Shown here: piece after piece, positions 40,684 to 49,979 of the stretch
Layout: each line of letters opens with the position of its first letter
How positions within the stretch are numbered: position 1 is the first letter of the stretch
NCBI GenBank assembly: GCA_049324315.1
Contig: JBMOKU010000073.1
Coordinates: 1 to 64,000, forward strand
Origin: JBMOKU01 sp049324315
GTDB lineage: Bacteria > Bacillota > Clostridia > Peptostreptococcales > Thermotaleaceae
Direction: 5' to 3'
Length of the DNA: 64,000 nucleotides
Made by a program: the position numbers and the translations under genes
The notes under the pieces: generated by a model
Database searches by the model: none
The model's input: only the letters and a program-made list of their open reading frames with translations
Told to the model about the DNA's origin: nothing

Positions 40684-41534
40684 GCCAAACCCCTCCCCGT
40701 TACGCTGATGAAGATATCCTCCAAGGTTGCTTCCATGGTATGAATGGTTTTAATCTCTTCTTGCTGCAGCAAATGAATAAATTCTTGATTATAGCCTATT
40801 TTCTCCAAGGAAAAATCCCTCTGTTCCCTTTTATGCTTATGATCATATTCAACCCGCAAGGATCGCTTACCATAGCGAACTTTTAGTTCTTTTGGAGAGT
40901 CAATCAATTTTATCTCTCCATCAACGATGAAGGCCACTCGATCACACAGCTCATCCGCCACGGACATATTATGGGTAGTCAAGAAAATTGTTTTTCCTTC
41001 CTGCTTTTTCTCCTGTATCAAATCTTTGAGTCGTTTCGCATTTGTCGGATCTAAACCGGAAGTGGGTTCATCCAGAAAAATCAGCTGGGGATGATTGATA
41101 AAAGCCCTAGCAAAATTTAGCCGCATCTTCATCCCTTTGGAAAACTGCGATACTTTCATTCGCGCATTTTCTTCCAGACCCACCATTTTTAACAATTTTA
41201 TCGGTTCTTCTGTTTTTCCTGAATAAAAGGAAGCTATCAGGTTAAGATTTTCCAACGCAGTCAGTTTTTGATACAAATTGGGTAGTTCGAAGCCAATCCC
41301 CACATGCTCATAATAATCTCGATTCCAATCCTTGATTTCCTTTCCCATAATGGATACTTTCCCTTGGTAATCCTTCAATAGTCCTATCAGTATTTTCTGG
41401 GTGGTACTTTTACCGGCACCACTGGGCCCTAAAAATCCGAAAATTTCTCCTTTCTTGATTTCAAAGTCGATACCTTTTATGGTTTTCTCAGCAGCACCAC
41501 GATAGGTAAATGCCACCTTTTTAACGTCAATCAT
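40680..41534 (-). CDS. ABC transporter ATPase
   Basis: A 284-residue ATPase: Walker A GPSGAGKST, signature FSKGMKMRLNFARA, Walker B LIFLDEPTSGLDPTN, H-loop LTTHNMS. The C-terminal extension (about 215-284) resembles other drug-export ATPases. Second gene of the TetR-controlled operon. Confidence 0.9.
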   Translation of the reverse strand: MIDVKKVAFTYRGAAEKTIKGIDFEIKKGEIFGFLGPSGAGKSTTQKILIGLLKDYQGKVSIMGKEIKDWNRDYYEHVGIGFELPNLYQKLTALENLNLIASFYSGKTEEPIKLLKMVGLEENARMKVSQFSKGMKMRLNFARAFINHPQLIFLDEPTSGLDPTNAKRLKDLIQEKKQEGKTIFLTTHNMSVADELCDRVAFIVDGEIKLIDSPKELKVRYGKRSLRVEYDHKHKREQRDFSLEKIGYNQEFIHLLQQEEIKTIHTMEATLEDIFISVTGRGLA

Positions 41535-41643
41535 TCTCCTTTTCCCCTTTCCTTTTCCAAGACAAAAAAATGAACTATGATTTTAGTCATATGCTCATTT
41601 CATTCAAGTAATACATTGGATTTTCAATTGACAACCGGGAGAT

Positions 41644-42306
41644 CTACCATTTCCTACCTAAACCAATATTGCTATAGTCTATAAGTTTTTTCTTTGCTGG
41701 TAGGTTCCTTTCATTTGAAAGACTCGTCCAGAGGCTTTCATAAAGTTGGCTTCTAATACTGTTTATGTCTACCGACTTATATATAAATGATATTGCAATA
41801 AGTCCTTCTATTCTTGAAATAATATCGATCACAGCTATATGCTTATCAATGGTATCCTTAATTAAACCTTTTTTCTGGCCCTCTACAATAATCTCCTTTA
41901 AAATACTGCTTATCTTTTTATAATACGCATCAATTCTTTCGGAAAGTTCACTAAATCTATTTGCTGACAGTTGAAAAAATGAAATCAAATTAACAGGCGT
42001 ATTGAAGTCATGCCCCATCATAACGGAAAGCTTCGAATTAAAGTCTAAAACACATTCAAAGAATGATTCAAGCTTATCCTTAGGGTGAACAGATTTGGCA
42101 ACGGAACTGGCTATCTGCCCCTCCAAATTGTTTATGATCAAGTAAATACACTGAAATAGCAAATCTTCCTTTGATTTAAAGTGATAATAGATGGAAGGCT
42201 TTTTTATATTCACTTCGTCTGCAATCATACTTAACGTTGTATTGTCATATCCTTGGGTTAGAAAAAACTTTAATGAAGTCATTAAAATTCTATCTTTTGT
42301 CGTCAT
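41644..42306 (-). CDS. TetR-family regulator
   Basis: A 220-residue repressor: N-terminal helix-turn-helix (about 8-50; FFLTQGYDNTTLSMIADEVNIKKPSIYYHFKSKEDL) and a helical ligand domain. It lies 110 bp upstream of the ABC exporter genes on the same strand and divergent from the OPT gene. Most likely a local regulator of the exporter. Confidence 0.9.
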   Translation of the reverse strand: MTTKDRILMTSLKFFLTQGYDNTTLSMIADEVNIKKPSIYYHFKSKEDLLFQCIYLIINNLEGQIASSVAKSVHPKDKLESFFECVLDFNSKLSVMMGHDFNTPVNLISFFQLSANRFSELSERIDAYYKKISSILKEIIVEGQKKGLIKDTIDKHIAVIDIISRIEGLIAISFIYKSVDINSIRSQLYESLWTSLSNERNLPAKKKLIDYSNIGLGRKW

Positions 42307-42372
42307 ATCATCACCTACCCTTTGTTAGGTATTATTATATCTCAAATTTCTAAAATGTACAAAAAAATTGAA

Positions 42373-42401
42373 TTGTCAGTTATATGCAAGTGCTATATAA
42401 T
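42373..42401 (+). promoter_or_regulatory. sigma-70-type promoter of first OPT gene
   Basis: TTGTCA (42373-42378) and TATAAT (42396-42401) with a 17-bp spacer, about 60 bp before the OPT start. Confidence 0.65.
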
Positions 42402-42461
42402 GAAATCATTGAGATTAGTCGCCTAGAAGTGTTTTAAATACTCACATATAGGGGGGATGAT

Positions 42462-44375
42462 ATGAAAGCTGAGGAGCATGAATCTTTTAAACCCTTTATA
42501 GCTGCAGACAAAATACTCCCTGAACTGACTTTCACATCTGTCATCTCGGGAATTGTACTGGCAATCGTATTTGGCGTTGTAAATGCATATTTGGGATTAA
42601 AGGTGGGCATGACCATAAGTGCCTCAATACCTGCAGCCGTGGTCTCAATGAGTTTGACAAGGGTGATTATGAAACGGGATTCCATATTGGAGAACAATAT
42701 CGTCCAGACCATTGGATCCGCAGGGGAATCATTGGCGGCCGGAGCAATATTTACAATTCCTGCAATGTTTTTGTGGGCAAATACTGCAAAGATAGACATT
42801 CCAAGCATCAGATTCATAACATTGATTGCCCTGGTTGGTGGAATATTAGGCGTCTTATTTATGATTCCCTTAAGAAAGGCCATCATCGTAAAGGAACATG
42901 GGCATTTACTTTATCCTGAAGGGGCTGCATGTGCTGATGTCCTCTTGGCCGGAGAAGAAGGCGGAGATAAAGCAAAGGCCACCTTTGGCGGAATGATTCT
43001 TGGCGCAATCTATAAATTTTTAGCAGACGGGCTCAAATTATTTCCATCCAAGTTAGAATTTCACATTAATACGCCGTCTCATGTGTTAATAAGCGGAGAG
43101 GCATTGCCCGCGCTTCTAGGTGTTGGCTTTATCATAGGAAAAAGAGTTTCAGGCTTTATGCTGGCCGGTTCATTACTGGGATGGCTCGTCATTATTCCCA
43201 TCATATCCGTATTTGGAATGAACAGTGATTCTATTATCTTTCCTGCCGCAGTCCCCGTAAGTCAGCTTACGAATTGGGATATATGGAATTATTACATTCG
43301 ATATATGGGGGCAGGGGCAGTAGCTTTTGGTGGTCTGCTTAGTCTTATAAAATCCATACCCCTAATCTACGAAACATTCATCGAAACCATAAGAGACTAT
43401 AAGGAAGTTAGGGGCAGTAAAAGTACCCTCCGAACAGAGTTGGACCTACCCATCTACGCAGTAGGCGCGGCTATCGTGTTGATTATTCTTGCAATAATGG
43501 TACTGCCATCTATTAAAATCGGTGCGATAGGCTCACTCTTAATCGTAATATTTGGATTTTTTTTCTCAACGGTATCCTCCAGGATTGTCGGTCTCATCGG
43601 AAGCTCCTCCAATCCTGTTTCAGGAATGACCATTGCTACACTTATCATTGCATCCATTATCTTTAAGGCGATAAATGGTGTCGGAAATGAAACGATATTT
43701 GCAGTACTAACCGTTGGCTCCATCATATGTATCATCATAGCTGTGGCAGGAGACACATCCCAAGACCTTAAAACAGGATTTTTAGTAGGCGCAACACCTT
43801 ACAAGCAGCAAATTGGTGAAATAATCGGGGTTATGACAACTGCCTTCATTCTAGGCGGTGTAATTATTTTATTGAATACGGCATGGGGATTTGGCTCCTC
43901 AGAGCTTCCTGCTCCACAAGCAACATTGGTAAAATTGGTGGTGGAAGGTGTCATGCAGGGAAACCTGCCCTGGTCTTTAATCTTCATAGGCGTTGGAATT
44001 GGAATCGTTATAGAGCTTCTTGAACTACCGATACTCCCCATAGCAATCGGCTTTTATCTGCCGATACATCTTACGACTACCATTTTCATTGGAGGACTTA
44101 TACGAGGAATATTGAATTTGGACTTTATCAATTTTGATGATTTTCAGAGAAAAGAAAAAATCGGATCCGGCATCTTATTCTCCTCCGGTCTCATCGCAGG
44201 AGAAGGCATTGTTGGCGTTATACTGGCATTGCTATCGGTATTAAAAATAGACACCTCAATAGGATTAAATATCGGTGGTGTCGGAACCATCATCCTTTTT
44301 TCATTCCTTGTGTTTATGTTAATCAAATGGTCCGTGCTTAAAAAGGTAGATCATACTGATGATTCAATAAAGTGA
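42462..44375 (+). CDS. OPT-family oligopeptide transporter (copy 1)
   Basis: A 637-residue membrane protein of the oligopeptide transporter family with about sixteen membrane segments. Family motifs are NAYLGLKVGMTISASIPAAVVSM, ENNIVQTIGSAGESLAAGAIFTIPA, GLIGSSSNPVSGMTIATL and AGDTSQDLKTGFLVGATPYKQQ. It probably imports peptides or amino acid conjugates with protons. GGGGGG precedes the ATG. A paralogue starts about 500 bp downstream. Confidence 0.93.
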   Translation: MKAEEHESFKPFIAADKILPELTFTSVISGIVLAIVFGVVNAYLGLKVGMTISASIPAAVVSMSLTRVIMKRDSILENNIVQTIGSAGESLAAGAIFTIPAMFLWANTAKIDIPSIRFITLIALVGGILGVLFMIPLRKAIIVKEHGHLLYPEGAACADVLLAGEEGGDKAKATFGGMILGAIYKFLADGLKLFPSKLEFHINTPSHVLISGEALPALLGVGFIIGKRVSGFMLAGSLLGWLVIIPIISVFGMNSDSIIFPAAVPVSQLTNWDIWNYYIRYMGAGAVAFGGLLSLIKSIPLIYETFIETIRDYKEVRGSKSTLRTELDLPIYAVGAAIVLIILAIMVLPSIKIGAIGSLLIVIFGFFFSTVSSRIVGLIGSSSNPVSGMTIATLIIASIIFKAINGVGNETIFAVLTVGSIICIIIAVAGDTSQDLKTGFLVGATPYKQQIGEIIGVMTTAFILGGVIILLNTAWGFGSSELPAPQATLVKLVVEGVMQGNLPWSLIFIGVGIGIVIELLELPILPIAIGFYLPIHLTTTIFIGGLIRGILNLDFINFDDFQRKEKIGSGILFSSGLIAGEGIVGVILALLSVLKIDTSIGLNIGGVGTIILFSFLVFMLIKWSVLKKVDHTDDSIK

Positions 44376-44377
44376 GT

Positions 44378-44408
44378 GTAGTCGATGAATCGACTACGCT
44401 TTTTTTAT
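44378..44408 (+). terminator. terminator of OPT copy 1
   Basis: GTAGTCGA (44378-44385), loop TGAA, TCGACTAC (44390-44397), then GC and seven T. Confidence 0.85.
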
Positions 44409-44918
44409 TTTAATGCCAAACCTTTATTTATCAAGGATTATGAACTAATCATAACATATTACAATAATTTAAATTTTTATAACAATTCCTTTTCTCGTAT
44501 ATTTATTAATAAGGGTGATTAAATTCTTCCTTTATGTCGTTTAATTTAGGTTGAACTTTTGAATCAATCATTATCCTATCTTACTTGATAGTAAACAATG
44601 CTTTGTTACCATCCATATACCGATCGTTAGGCAAAACCAAAAGACCTTACCTACCGGGCGTAAGTCTTGAAAATAGCAATATGTACCCATTGAATATCCA
44701 TGCCAATTGGTCATAAAAACACTGATTTGACTTTTCAGAAATATCTATCTATAATTACAATCAAGGTCGCGCTGCCTCAAAAATTGTGTATATACACATC
44801 GTATCTCACGTAAAATTTCGCTTTCTTTACGATACGAAAGACAGAATATTTATGAATTCTGACAGTCTGTCATGAAAACGCTCACATGTATCATTACACA
44901 ATAAAGGAGGGTTATCCT
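44409..44918. other. 510-bp intergenic region between OPT paralogues
   Basis: No ORF of interest. Only short dyads are seen, such as CTTAC-N9-GTAAG near 44647-44665 and GTAAA-N11-TTTAC near 44811-44831. I recognise no riboswitch class. It should contain the promoter of OPT copy 2. Confidence 0.4.
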
Positions 44919-46820
44919 ATGTCTAGTTCCGGTGCAACAAAGGAATTTAAGCCTTTTATTTCTGCCGATAAAATGTTACCCGAATTCACAGCAACATCAA
45001 TCGTGCTAGGTATTATCCTATCCATTGTATTTGGTGCTGCAAATGCATATTTGGGGTTAAAGGTTGGTATGACCATTAGTGCATCTATACCAGCTGCCGT
45101 AATTTCTATGGGTTTAATCAGGGGGATCTTGAAGAAAGAATCCATCCTTGAAAACAATATGGTTCAAACCATAGGCTCTGCCGGCGAGTCTTTAGCTGCT
45201 GGGGCAATTTTCACATTACCTGCATTATTCATTTGGACAAAAGAATGGAATTTAGGCTCTCCCAGTCTCCTTACCATAACAGCAATCGCACTTTGTGGAG
45301 GTATCCTTGGGGTATTATTTATGGTCCCGCTAAGGAAGGCTTTAATCGTAAAAGAACACGGTGTACTACCTTATCCGGAAGGCACTGCCTGCGCAGAGGT
45401 TCTATTAGCCGGAGAAGAAGGCGGCGAGAAAGCGAAAGTAACGTTTACGGGTCTTGGGATCGGTGCGCTTTACAAAATGATAGCTGATGGTTTCAAGTTG
45501 TTCCCCAGTGAAATTGAAACAGCTATTCCCGGTTATAACGGAGCAGCGATCGGAGCAGATGTGCTGCCCGCATTACTGGGTGTTGGCTTCATTATTGGCC
45601 CTACAATCTCCGCCTATATGTTAGCTGGTGCTGTATTAGGTTGGTTCGGTCTAATTCCTTTAATTGCTAACATTGGTAGTATGGGTGAAATCACCATGTA
45701 TCCGGCTTCTGTTCCTATCAGTGAATTAGGATATTGGGGAATTTGGAATTATTATATACGATACGTCGGAGCCGGTGCCGTTGCATTCGGAGGAGTCTTC
45801 AGTCTTATAAAATCTTTACCTTTGATCGTTCAAACCTTTAAAGATGCCATGAAGGATTATTCTGGTGGAATAGAAGGAAACAGTAATGTTAGAACAGATA
45901 CTGACCTTTCTATGAAATTAATTTTAATCGGCGTTTTGGTCATTGTCCTTGCTATGATGATGTTACCGATTATTCCGGTAGGATTTTCCGGCGCTTTACT
46001 TATTGCTGTATTCGGTTTCTTCTTCGCAACAGTTTCTTCAAGAATTGTTGGTTTAGTTGGAAGTTCCTCGAACCCTGTTTCCGGTATGACGATCGCAACA
46101 TTAATCATTACGGCAATTGTGTTTAAAGCCAGCGGTAACGATGGTCAAACAGGCATGATCGCAACATTGACTGTTGGTGCAGTCATATGTATCATTGCAG
46201 CAATGGCTGGTGATACATCTCAGGACTTGAAAACAGGTTTCCTCGTTGGGGCAACGCCTAAGAAACAACAAATCGGCGAATTGATCGGTGCTGTTGTAGC
46301 TGCTTTTGCTATTGGAGGCGTACTAACTTTGTTGAACAGTGCATGGGGATTTGGTTCATCAGAACTCCCTGCACCACAAGCCACATTAATGAGATTGGTA
46401 ATTGAAGGTGTAATGGGAGGAAATCTTCCATGGGCTTTAGTATTCACAGGTGTGGGTATTGGGGTAACTGTTGAATTGTTAGGGCTGCCAGTGCTGCCAA
46501 TTGCCATCGGGCTATACTTGCCAATCCACTTAAGTACCCCTATTATGGTTGGTGGTGTTATCAGAGGTATATTGGATAAGAAGCTTGAAACAGCAGCCGA
46601 TACATCCATAATCAAAGCAAAAATCGATTCCGGTATTCTTTATGCTTCAGGTTTGATTGCCGGGGAAGGCTTAGTAGGTATCTTACTTGCGGTGTTTGCA
46701 GTTAGCGGATTGAATTTAGTACTGGGAATAGATTTAGGTCAGATCGGTGCTTTGGTTTTCTTCGCACTGCTAACGTATACACTCATTAAGTTTTCCATAT
46801 CTAAGAATGTATCAAAATAG
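44919..46820 (+). CDS. OPT-family oligopeptide transporter (copy 2)
   Basis: A 633-residue paralogue of the preceding OPT protein, sharing long identical motifs (NAYLGLKVGMTISASIPAAV, GSAGESLAAGAIFT, VGSSSNPVSGMTIATLI, AWGFGSSELPAPQATL) over the full length. AAAGGAGGG lies 7 nt before the ATG at 44919; the frame extends 33 nt further upstream without a better start. The two genes look like a tandem duplication that has diverged. A PqqD-like gene follows after a long hairpin. Confidence 0.92.
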   Translation: MSSSGATKEFKPFISADKMLPEFTATSIVLGIILSIVFGAANAYLGLKVGMTISASIPAAVISMGLIRGILKKESILENNMVQTIGSAGESLAAGAIFTLPALFIWTKEWNLGSPSLLTITAIALCGGILGVLFMVPLRKALIVKEHGVLPYPEGTACAEVLLAGEEGGEKAKVTFTGLGIGALYKMIADGFKLFPSEIETAIPGYNGAAIGADVLPALLGVGFIIGPTISAYMLAGAVLGWFGLIPLIANIGSMGEITMYPASVPISELGYWGIWNYYIRYVGAGAVAFGGVFSLIKSLPLIVQTFKDAMKDYSGGIEGNSNVRTDTDLSMKLILIGVLVIVLAMMMLPIIPVGFSGALLIAVFGFFFATVSSRIVGLVGSSSNPVSGMTIATLIITAIVFKASGNDGQTGMIATLTVGAVICIIAAMAGDTSQDLKTGFLVGATPKKQQIGELIGAVVAAFAIGGVLTLLNSAWGFGSSELPAPQATLMRLVIEGVMGGNLPWALVFTGVGIGVTVELLGLPVLPIAIGLYLPIHLSTPIMVGGVIRGILDKKLETAADTSIIKAKIDSGILYASGLIAGEGLVGILLAVFAVSGLNLVLGIDLGQIGALVFFALLTYTLIKFSISKNVSK

Positions 46821-46842
46821 TTAGTAAATAATACAATGGACA

Positions 46843-46878
46843 ATATTGGAGAAGATATTTTCATATCTTCTCCAATAT
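46843..46878 (+). promoter_or_regulatory. 16-bp perfect hairpin between OPT copy 2 and pqqD-like gene
   Basis: ATATTGGAGAAGATAT (46843-46858), loop TTTC, perfect complement (46863-46878). No T-run follows and the next ribosome site begins 5 nt later. It could stabilise the OPT mRNA, attenuate, or gate translation of the PqqD-like gene. Confidence 0.6.
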
Positions 46879-46892
46879 AATATCGAGGTGTA

Positions 46893-47246
46893 ATGATGAA
46901 AAGGAAAATTGAAAAATGTGATAATTTCTTAGAATTAATACCTAAAAAATCGAAAATTTTTAGTTGGTCAGAGCTGGAAGATGGAAACGTACAAATCCTC
47001 ATCAATAGAGATGGCGTATTGGATAAGATTGTGAGGCTGTTTTTTAAAACCCCTGAGGTAATGAGAATAGATTTAGATAAGTATGGAAGCTGTGTTTGGA
47101 AAGCCATCGATGGCAGCAGAAATATTGAAGCCATTGGTGAAATTCTTAGAAATGAATTTGGAAATGAAATAGAGCCCTTTTATGAGAGATTTGGAACTTA
47201 TATTAATATCTTAAGAAATAATCATTTTATTACGCTGAAAAAATAA
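46893..47246 (+). CDS. PqqD-like peptide-binding protein
   Basis: A 117-residue protein with a PqqD-type winged-helix fold at about 45-112 (LDKYGSCVWKAIDGSRNIEAIGEILRNEFGNEIEPFYERFGTYINILRNNHFI). PqqD domains deliver precursor peptides to radical SAM and other RiPP enzymes, but none lies in the window. Similar stand-alone PqqD-like genes occur near peptide transporters. GAGGTG precedes tandem ATGs at 46893/46896. It is probably read from the OPT promoter. Confidence 0.75.
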   Translation: MMKRKIEKCDNFLELIPKKSKIFSWSELEDGNVQILINRDGVLDKIVRLFFKTPEVMRIDLDKYGSCVWKAIDGSRNIEAIGEILRNEFGNEIEPFYERFGTYINILRNNHFITLKK

Positions 47247-47276
47247 AGTTTTAAAGAAATATCTAAAAATGGGATT

Positions 47277-47657
47277 ATGGGAAAGGCAAGTGATAGTATG
47301 ATTCGATTCATTTTTGAAGTTTTCATTTTCGCCATTACGATTACTTTTCTATTAGCCTGGGGCTATGTTAAAAAACAGAGGAAAACTGAGGAATTGTTAA
47401 ATAAGTTGTTTGAAAAATGCGAAAGTAAAATACTAAAAGGGTTTGAATATAAGGATCTTTTATCCAAAAAAGAAATTGAAGCTATCATTGAAGGCACAAA
47501 GGCATCACTATTTTGGAGCAAAAACAAGGTTAATGTTCAAAATGCAAACCTTGTGATAGATAGAATCATAGAGAATATGACAGAAAAAGGGCTTATCGTT
47601 GAAGATCTATCAAATAAGAAAAGAGCTTATCGATTAAACAAAGGATCTATCACTTAG
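47277..47657 (+). CDS. small membrane-anchored protein of unknown function
   Basis: A 126-residue protein with one N-terminal membrane helix (about 8-28, MIRFIFEVFIFAITITFLLAWGYV) and a charged cytoplasmic remainder whose end (NLVIDRIIENMTEKGLIVEDLSNKKRAYRLNKG) resembles a winged-helix or degenerate regulator. The start is ambiguous: ATG 47277 has a weak ribosome site, and ATG 47298 is possible. It follows the PqqD-like gene by 30 nt and ends at a strong terminator. I do not recognise a family. Confidence 0.6.
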   Translation: MGKASDSMIRFIFEVFIFAITITFLLAWGYVKKQRKTEELLNKLFEKCESKILKGFEYKDLLSKKEIEAIIEGTKASLFWSKNKVNVQNANLVIDRIIENMTEKGLIVEDLSNKKRAYRLNKGSIT

Positions 47658-47695
47658 TTCATCCGGTATCGCTTTTACTATGCTGATAGCAAATA

Positions 47696-47730
47696 AAATC
47701 CCTCTTAATATAATATATAAGAGGGATTTT
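47696..47730. terminator. bidirectional terminator
   Basis: AAAATCCCTCTTA (47696-47708) and TAAGAGGGATTTT (47718-47730), a perfect 13-bp stem between convergent genes. Confidence 0.85.
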
Positions 47731-47785
47731 ATCTATCTTTTTAAACGAAATGAGTCACTCAAAAGAAGTTTTCACTTACGTTCCC

Positions 47786-48322
47786 CTAGCAGGTGCCATC
47801 ACATGTTGCTTGGGCAAATGCTGCAATATGGCAGTTGGTCACACAGAAGCTGCATTCGTCTAATTCCATAGGAACGCCTCTTACAATGTACTCACAGCAT
47901 CCGGGACAAGTAACACAGTCACAGTACATAAAGGAGAATGTTTGGGCAAAATTATCCCGCTCTTCAGTTATTTCAAACAGCCAGGAAGACAATGACAGTT
48001 CAGCACCATCATCGCATCTTCTAACGAGCTCAAATTCAAATTTAACTGTTCCGTCACCTGAACCTCGATTGAAAGGAACGAAATGAACATTGCTGGCAAA
48101 TTCAATTTTCACTGCTGGTTTACATAAGCAGGTGGTATCGATAACAACCGTTCCCAGGGTCTTAGGTCTGCAGGCCTGACATGGACTGGTTAATGAGATA
48201 CTTTCTCCATTGTCTGCAAATGTAAATCCACCACCCTGACCGCATGACATGATGATTGGTTTTGGTAGAGGATGCTTTGGTTCACATTTGACACAGTCTA
48301 CAAAATTTTGATGCGTTAACAT
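47786..48322 (-). CDS. cysteine-rich DUF4489 protein
   Basis: A 178-residue protein with 18 cysteines, many in CxC and CxxC pairs (CVKC, CQAC, CLC, CDCVTCPGCC, CSFCVTNC) around a beta-rich core (KIEFASNVHFVPF..VKFEFELVRRC). This matches the DUF4489 family of Clostridia, whose function is unknown. There is no signal peptide. Cys density suggests metal binding or disulfide cross-linking, for example in spore layers, but that is inference. Monocistronic. Confidence 0.75.
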   Translation of the reverse strand: MLTHQNFVDCVKCEPKHPLPKPIIMSCGQGGGFTFADNGESISLTSPCQACRPKTLGTVVIDTTCLCKPAVKIEFASNVHFVPFNRGSGDGTVKFEFELVRRCDDGAELSLSSWLFEITEERDNFAQTFSFMYCDCVTCPGCCEYIVRGVPMELDECSFCVTNCHIAAFAQATCDGTC

Positions 48323-48502
48323 ACATACACCTCCATATTATTTTAATTAGATTGCATCGTTTTCGGAGTCGATAGGGCAAGATAGCAAGCAGAAAAAACA
48401 TTGCGTTTTTTCGCGATTCTTCTAAGTTTTGCAATGCTCTGCTACTCTCTTGTACTACATACTATTCCTGTCCAATAAAAGTGTGACGAGCTTTCTGAAA
48501 AT

Positions 48503-49057
48503 TTATTTTGAAATTTTCTTCGGCTTGGTCAACCTAGAGATTGTTTCATTCCACTTGGATTTTAAATCAGGTCTTACTTCCTCCAATATCTTCAAGAACG
48601 CCTCTAAAGCTTCTATTTTTTTCAGTGTCCCTAGTAGTGATTTGTGTATGCTAGCTTTTCTTTTTCGAGGATCAATAGCCCTTATACTTTCATCCTCTTG
48701 TATAAAAACATGTTTGCTTAAGCCGTCTAATCTTAAGTTCAACGCCTCAAATATCTCTGCAAATTCGATTAAATTTATGGCTAGCCTTCTCGAAAGCCCA
48801 TTTTGCTGGATATATTCCTTAATAGGTGTCCCTCCCACATACTCCCTCAGCATAAATCTTCCACTGCACTGGATCACCTTTGGAACATATTGGTTACCTT
48901 CCAACGCTTTTAATACTTTGTATTCTCTTCCGCACAAGCTGGTATGTGTATATACCTTCAGGGCATTGCCATCAGGAGTTTGAAATACCTTCCCTTCCAC
49001 CCCTTTCCCTAAAAAAACCAGGTCTTTGATATCTATTCCAAATATCTTTTTACCCAT
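48503..49057 (-). CDS. YrzF-like small protein kinase homologue
   Basis: A 184-residue kinase-fold protein: glycine-rich start LGKGVEGKVFQTPDGNALKVY with the ATP-binding Lys, then MLREYVGGTPIKEYI, and RAIDPRKRKAS in place of a DFG-like Asp. The catalytic HxD motif is degenerate (LSKHVFIQED). It is much shorter than Hanks kinases and resembles B. subtilis YrzF. GGGAGG precedes the ATG. Activity is doubtful. Confidence 0.75.
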   Translation of the reverse strand: MGKKIFGIDIKDLVFLGKGVEGKVFQTPDGNALKVYTHTSLCGREYKVLKALEGNQYVPKVIQCSGRFMLREYVGGTPIKEYIQQNGLSRRLAINLIEFAEIFEALNLRLDGLSKHVFIQEDESIRAIDPRKRKASIHKSLLGTLKKIEALEAFLKILEEVRPDLKSKWNETISRLTKPKKISK

Positions 49058-49171
49058 ATAGCTACCTCCCGGATAAATTCGTTGATCCCATACGTACCAT
49101 GGACATCTCCTTGGGCTACTATATAATATGTACTAGCATTGTTAAGGTTCCTATCCCATTTCAAGAAAACA

Positions 49172-49203
49172 AAAAAGCCGAAGATTTGTTTTCCTCAGCT
49201 TTT
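49172..49203 (-). terminator. terminator of the PAP2 gene
   Basis: In the minus-strand RNA AAAAGCUGAGGA pairs with UCUUCGGCUUUU over 12 bp (two wobble pairs) and continues with UUG. Confidence 0.6.
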
Positions 49204-49231
49204 CATTACTTTCATATTCATAACGGCATAC

Positions 49232-49783
49232 TTAGGCATCAATGCCTTGCTCTTTCTTTCCATAGCCCTCTCCCCGATTAAAAATCCGATAAGTGATTGA
49301 CGCACTTATCATTCCCAAGATCATTCCTCCTAAAATATCAGAAGGGTAGTGTACCTGCAGGTATAATCTTGAAAAAGCCATTGTACAAGCCAGTAACAAC
49401 ACAAAAATGGTAATACCTTTGTTTCTAATGATCTTCATCATCATACTGGCTGCAGCAAAGGCGACCGCTGTATGCCCTGAGGGAAATGAAAAGGATGATG
49501 GCTTTTCAATAAGCACATTCAGATAAGGTGCAGCGACAAAGGGCCTTGGCCTCTGGATAAGATTTTTCAGAATTACATCTCCCAAGATATAGCCCAATAG
49601 TATAGCGCACAATGTCATCATACCGGCTTTTCTATATTTCTTCATGCTTATCAGCAGCAGGGATATGACGATCCATATCTTTCCTCCATCCCCTAAGCGG
49701 GTAATCCATGGCATGATCATGTCCAAAATAGGATGCTGCATAGTTTGATGGATAAACATAATAATATTCATATCAAAGTTCAT
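49232..49783 (-). CDS. PAP2-superfamily phosphatase (undecaprenyl-diphosphatase type)
   Basis: A 183-residue membrane phosphatase with the three PAP2 motifs: KNLIQRPRP, PSGHTAV and SRLYLQVHYPSDILGG. Five to six helices. It probably dephosphorylates undecaprenyl pyrophosphate or a lipid phosphate outside the membrane. Length matches BcrC-type enzymes. Monocistronic. Confidence 0.88.
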   Translation of the reverse strand: MNFDMNIIMFIHQTMQHPILDMIMPWITRLGDGGKIWIVISLLLISMKKYRKAGMMTLCAILLGYILGDVILKNLIQRPRPFVAAPYLNVLIEKPSSFSFPSGHTAVAFAAASMMMKIIRNKGITIFVLLLACTMAFSRLYLQVHYPSDILGGMILGMISASITYRIFNRGEGYGKKEQGIDA

Positions 49784-49979
49784 TTTACCATTCCCCTTAC
49801 TTTTTGATGCCTTATCCTATTCAATCTCTATACCTATTATGACATGAACATAGTAAAAAATATATATAGAAATTAGTTGACATGTATGCATAGTAAATAA
49901 TATAATGAAAATAACTAATGTAATAGTTTTTAGTATTAATCATATTACTCTTGATTCTAAATATACAGGAGGAGATTTT

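Noticed and set aside
44409..44918. Riboswitch between the OPT genes
   Set aside because: Short dyads are present but no conserved core of any class that I know, including c-di-GMP, lysine or T-box.
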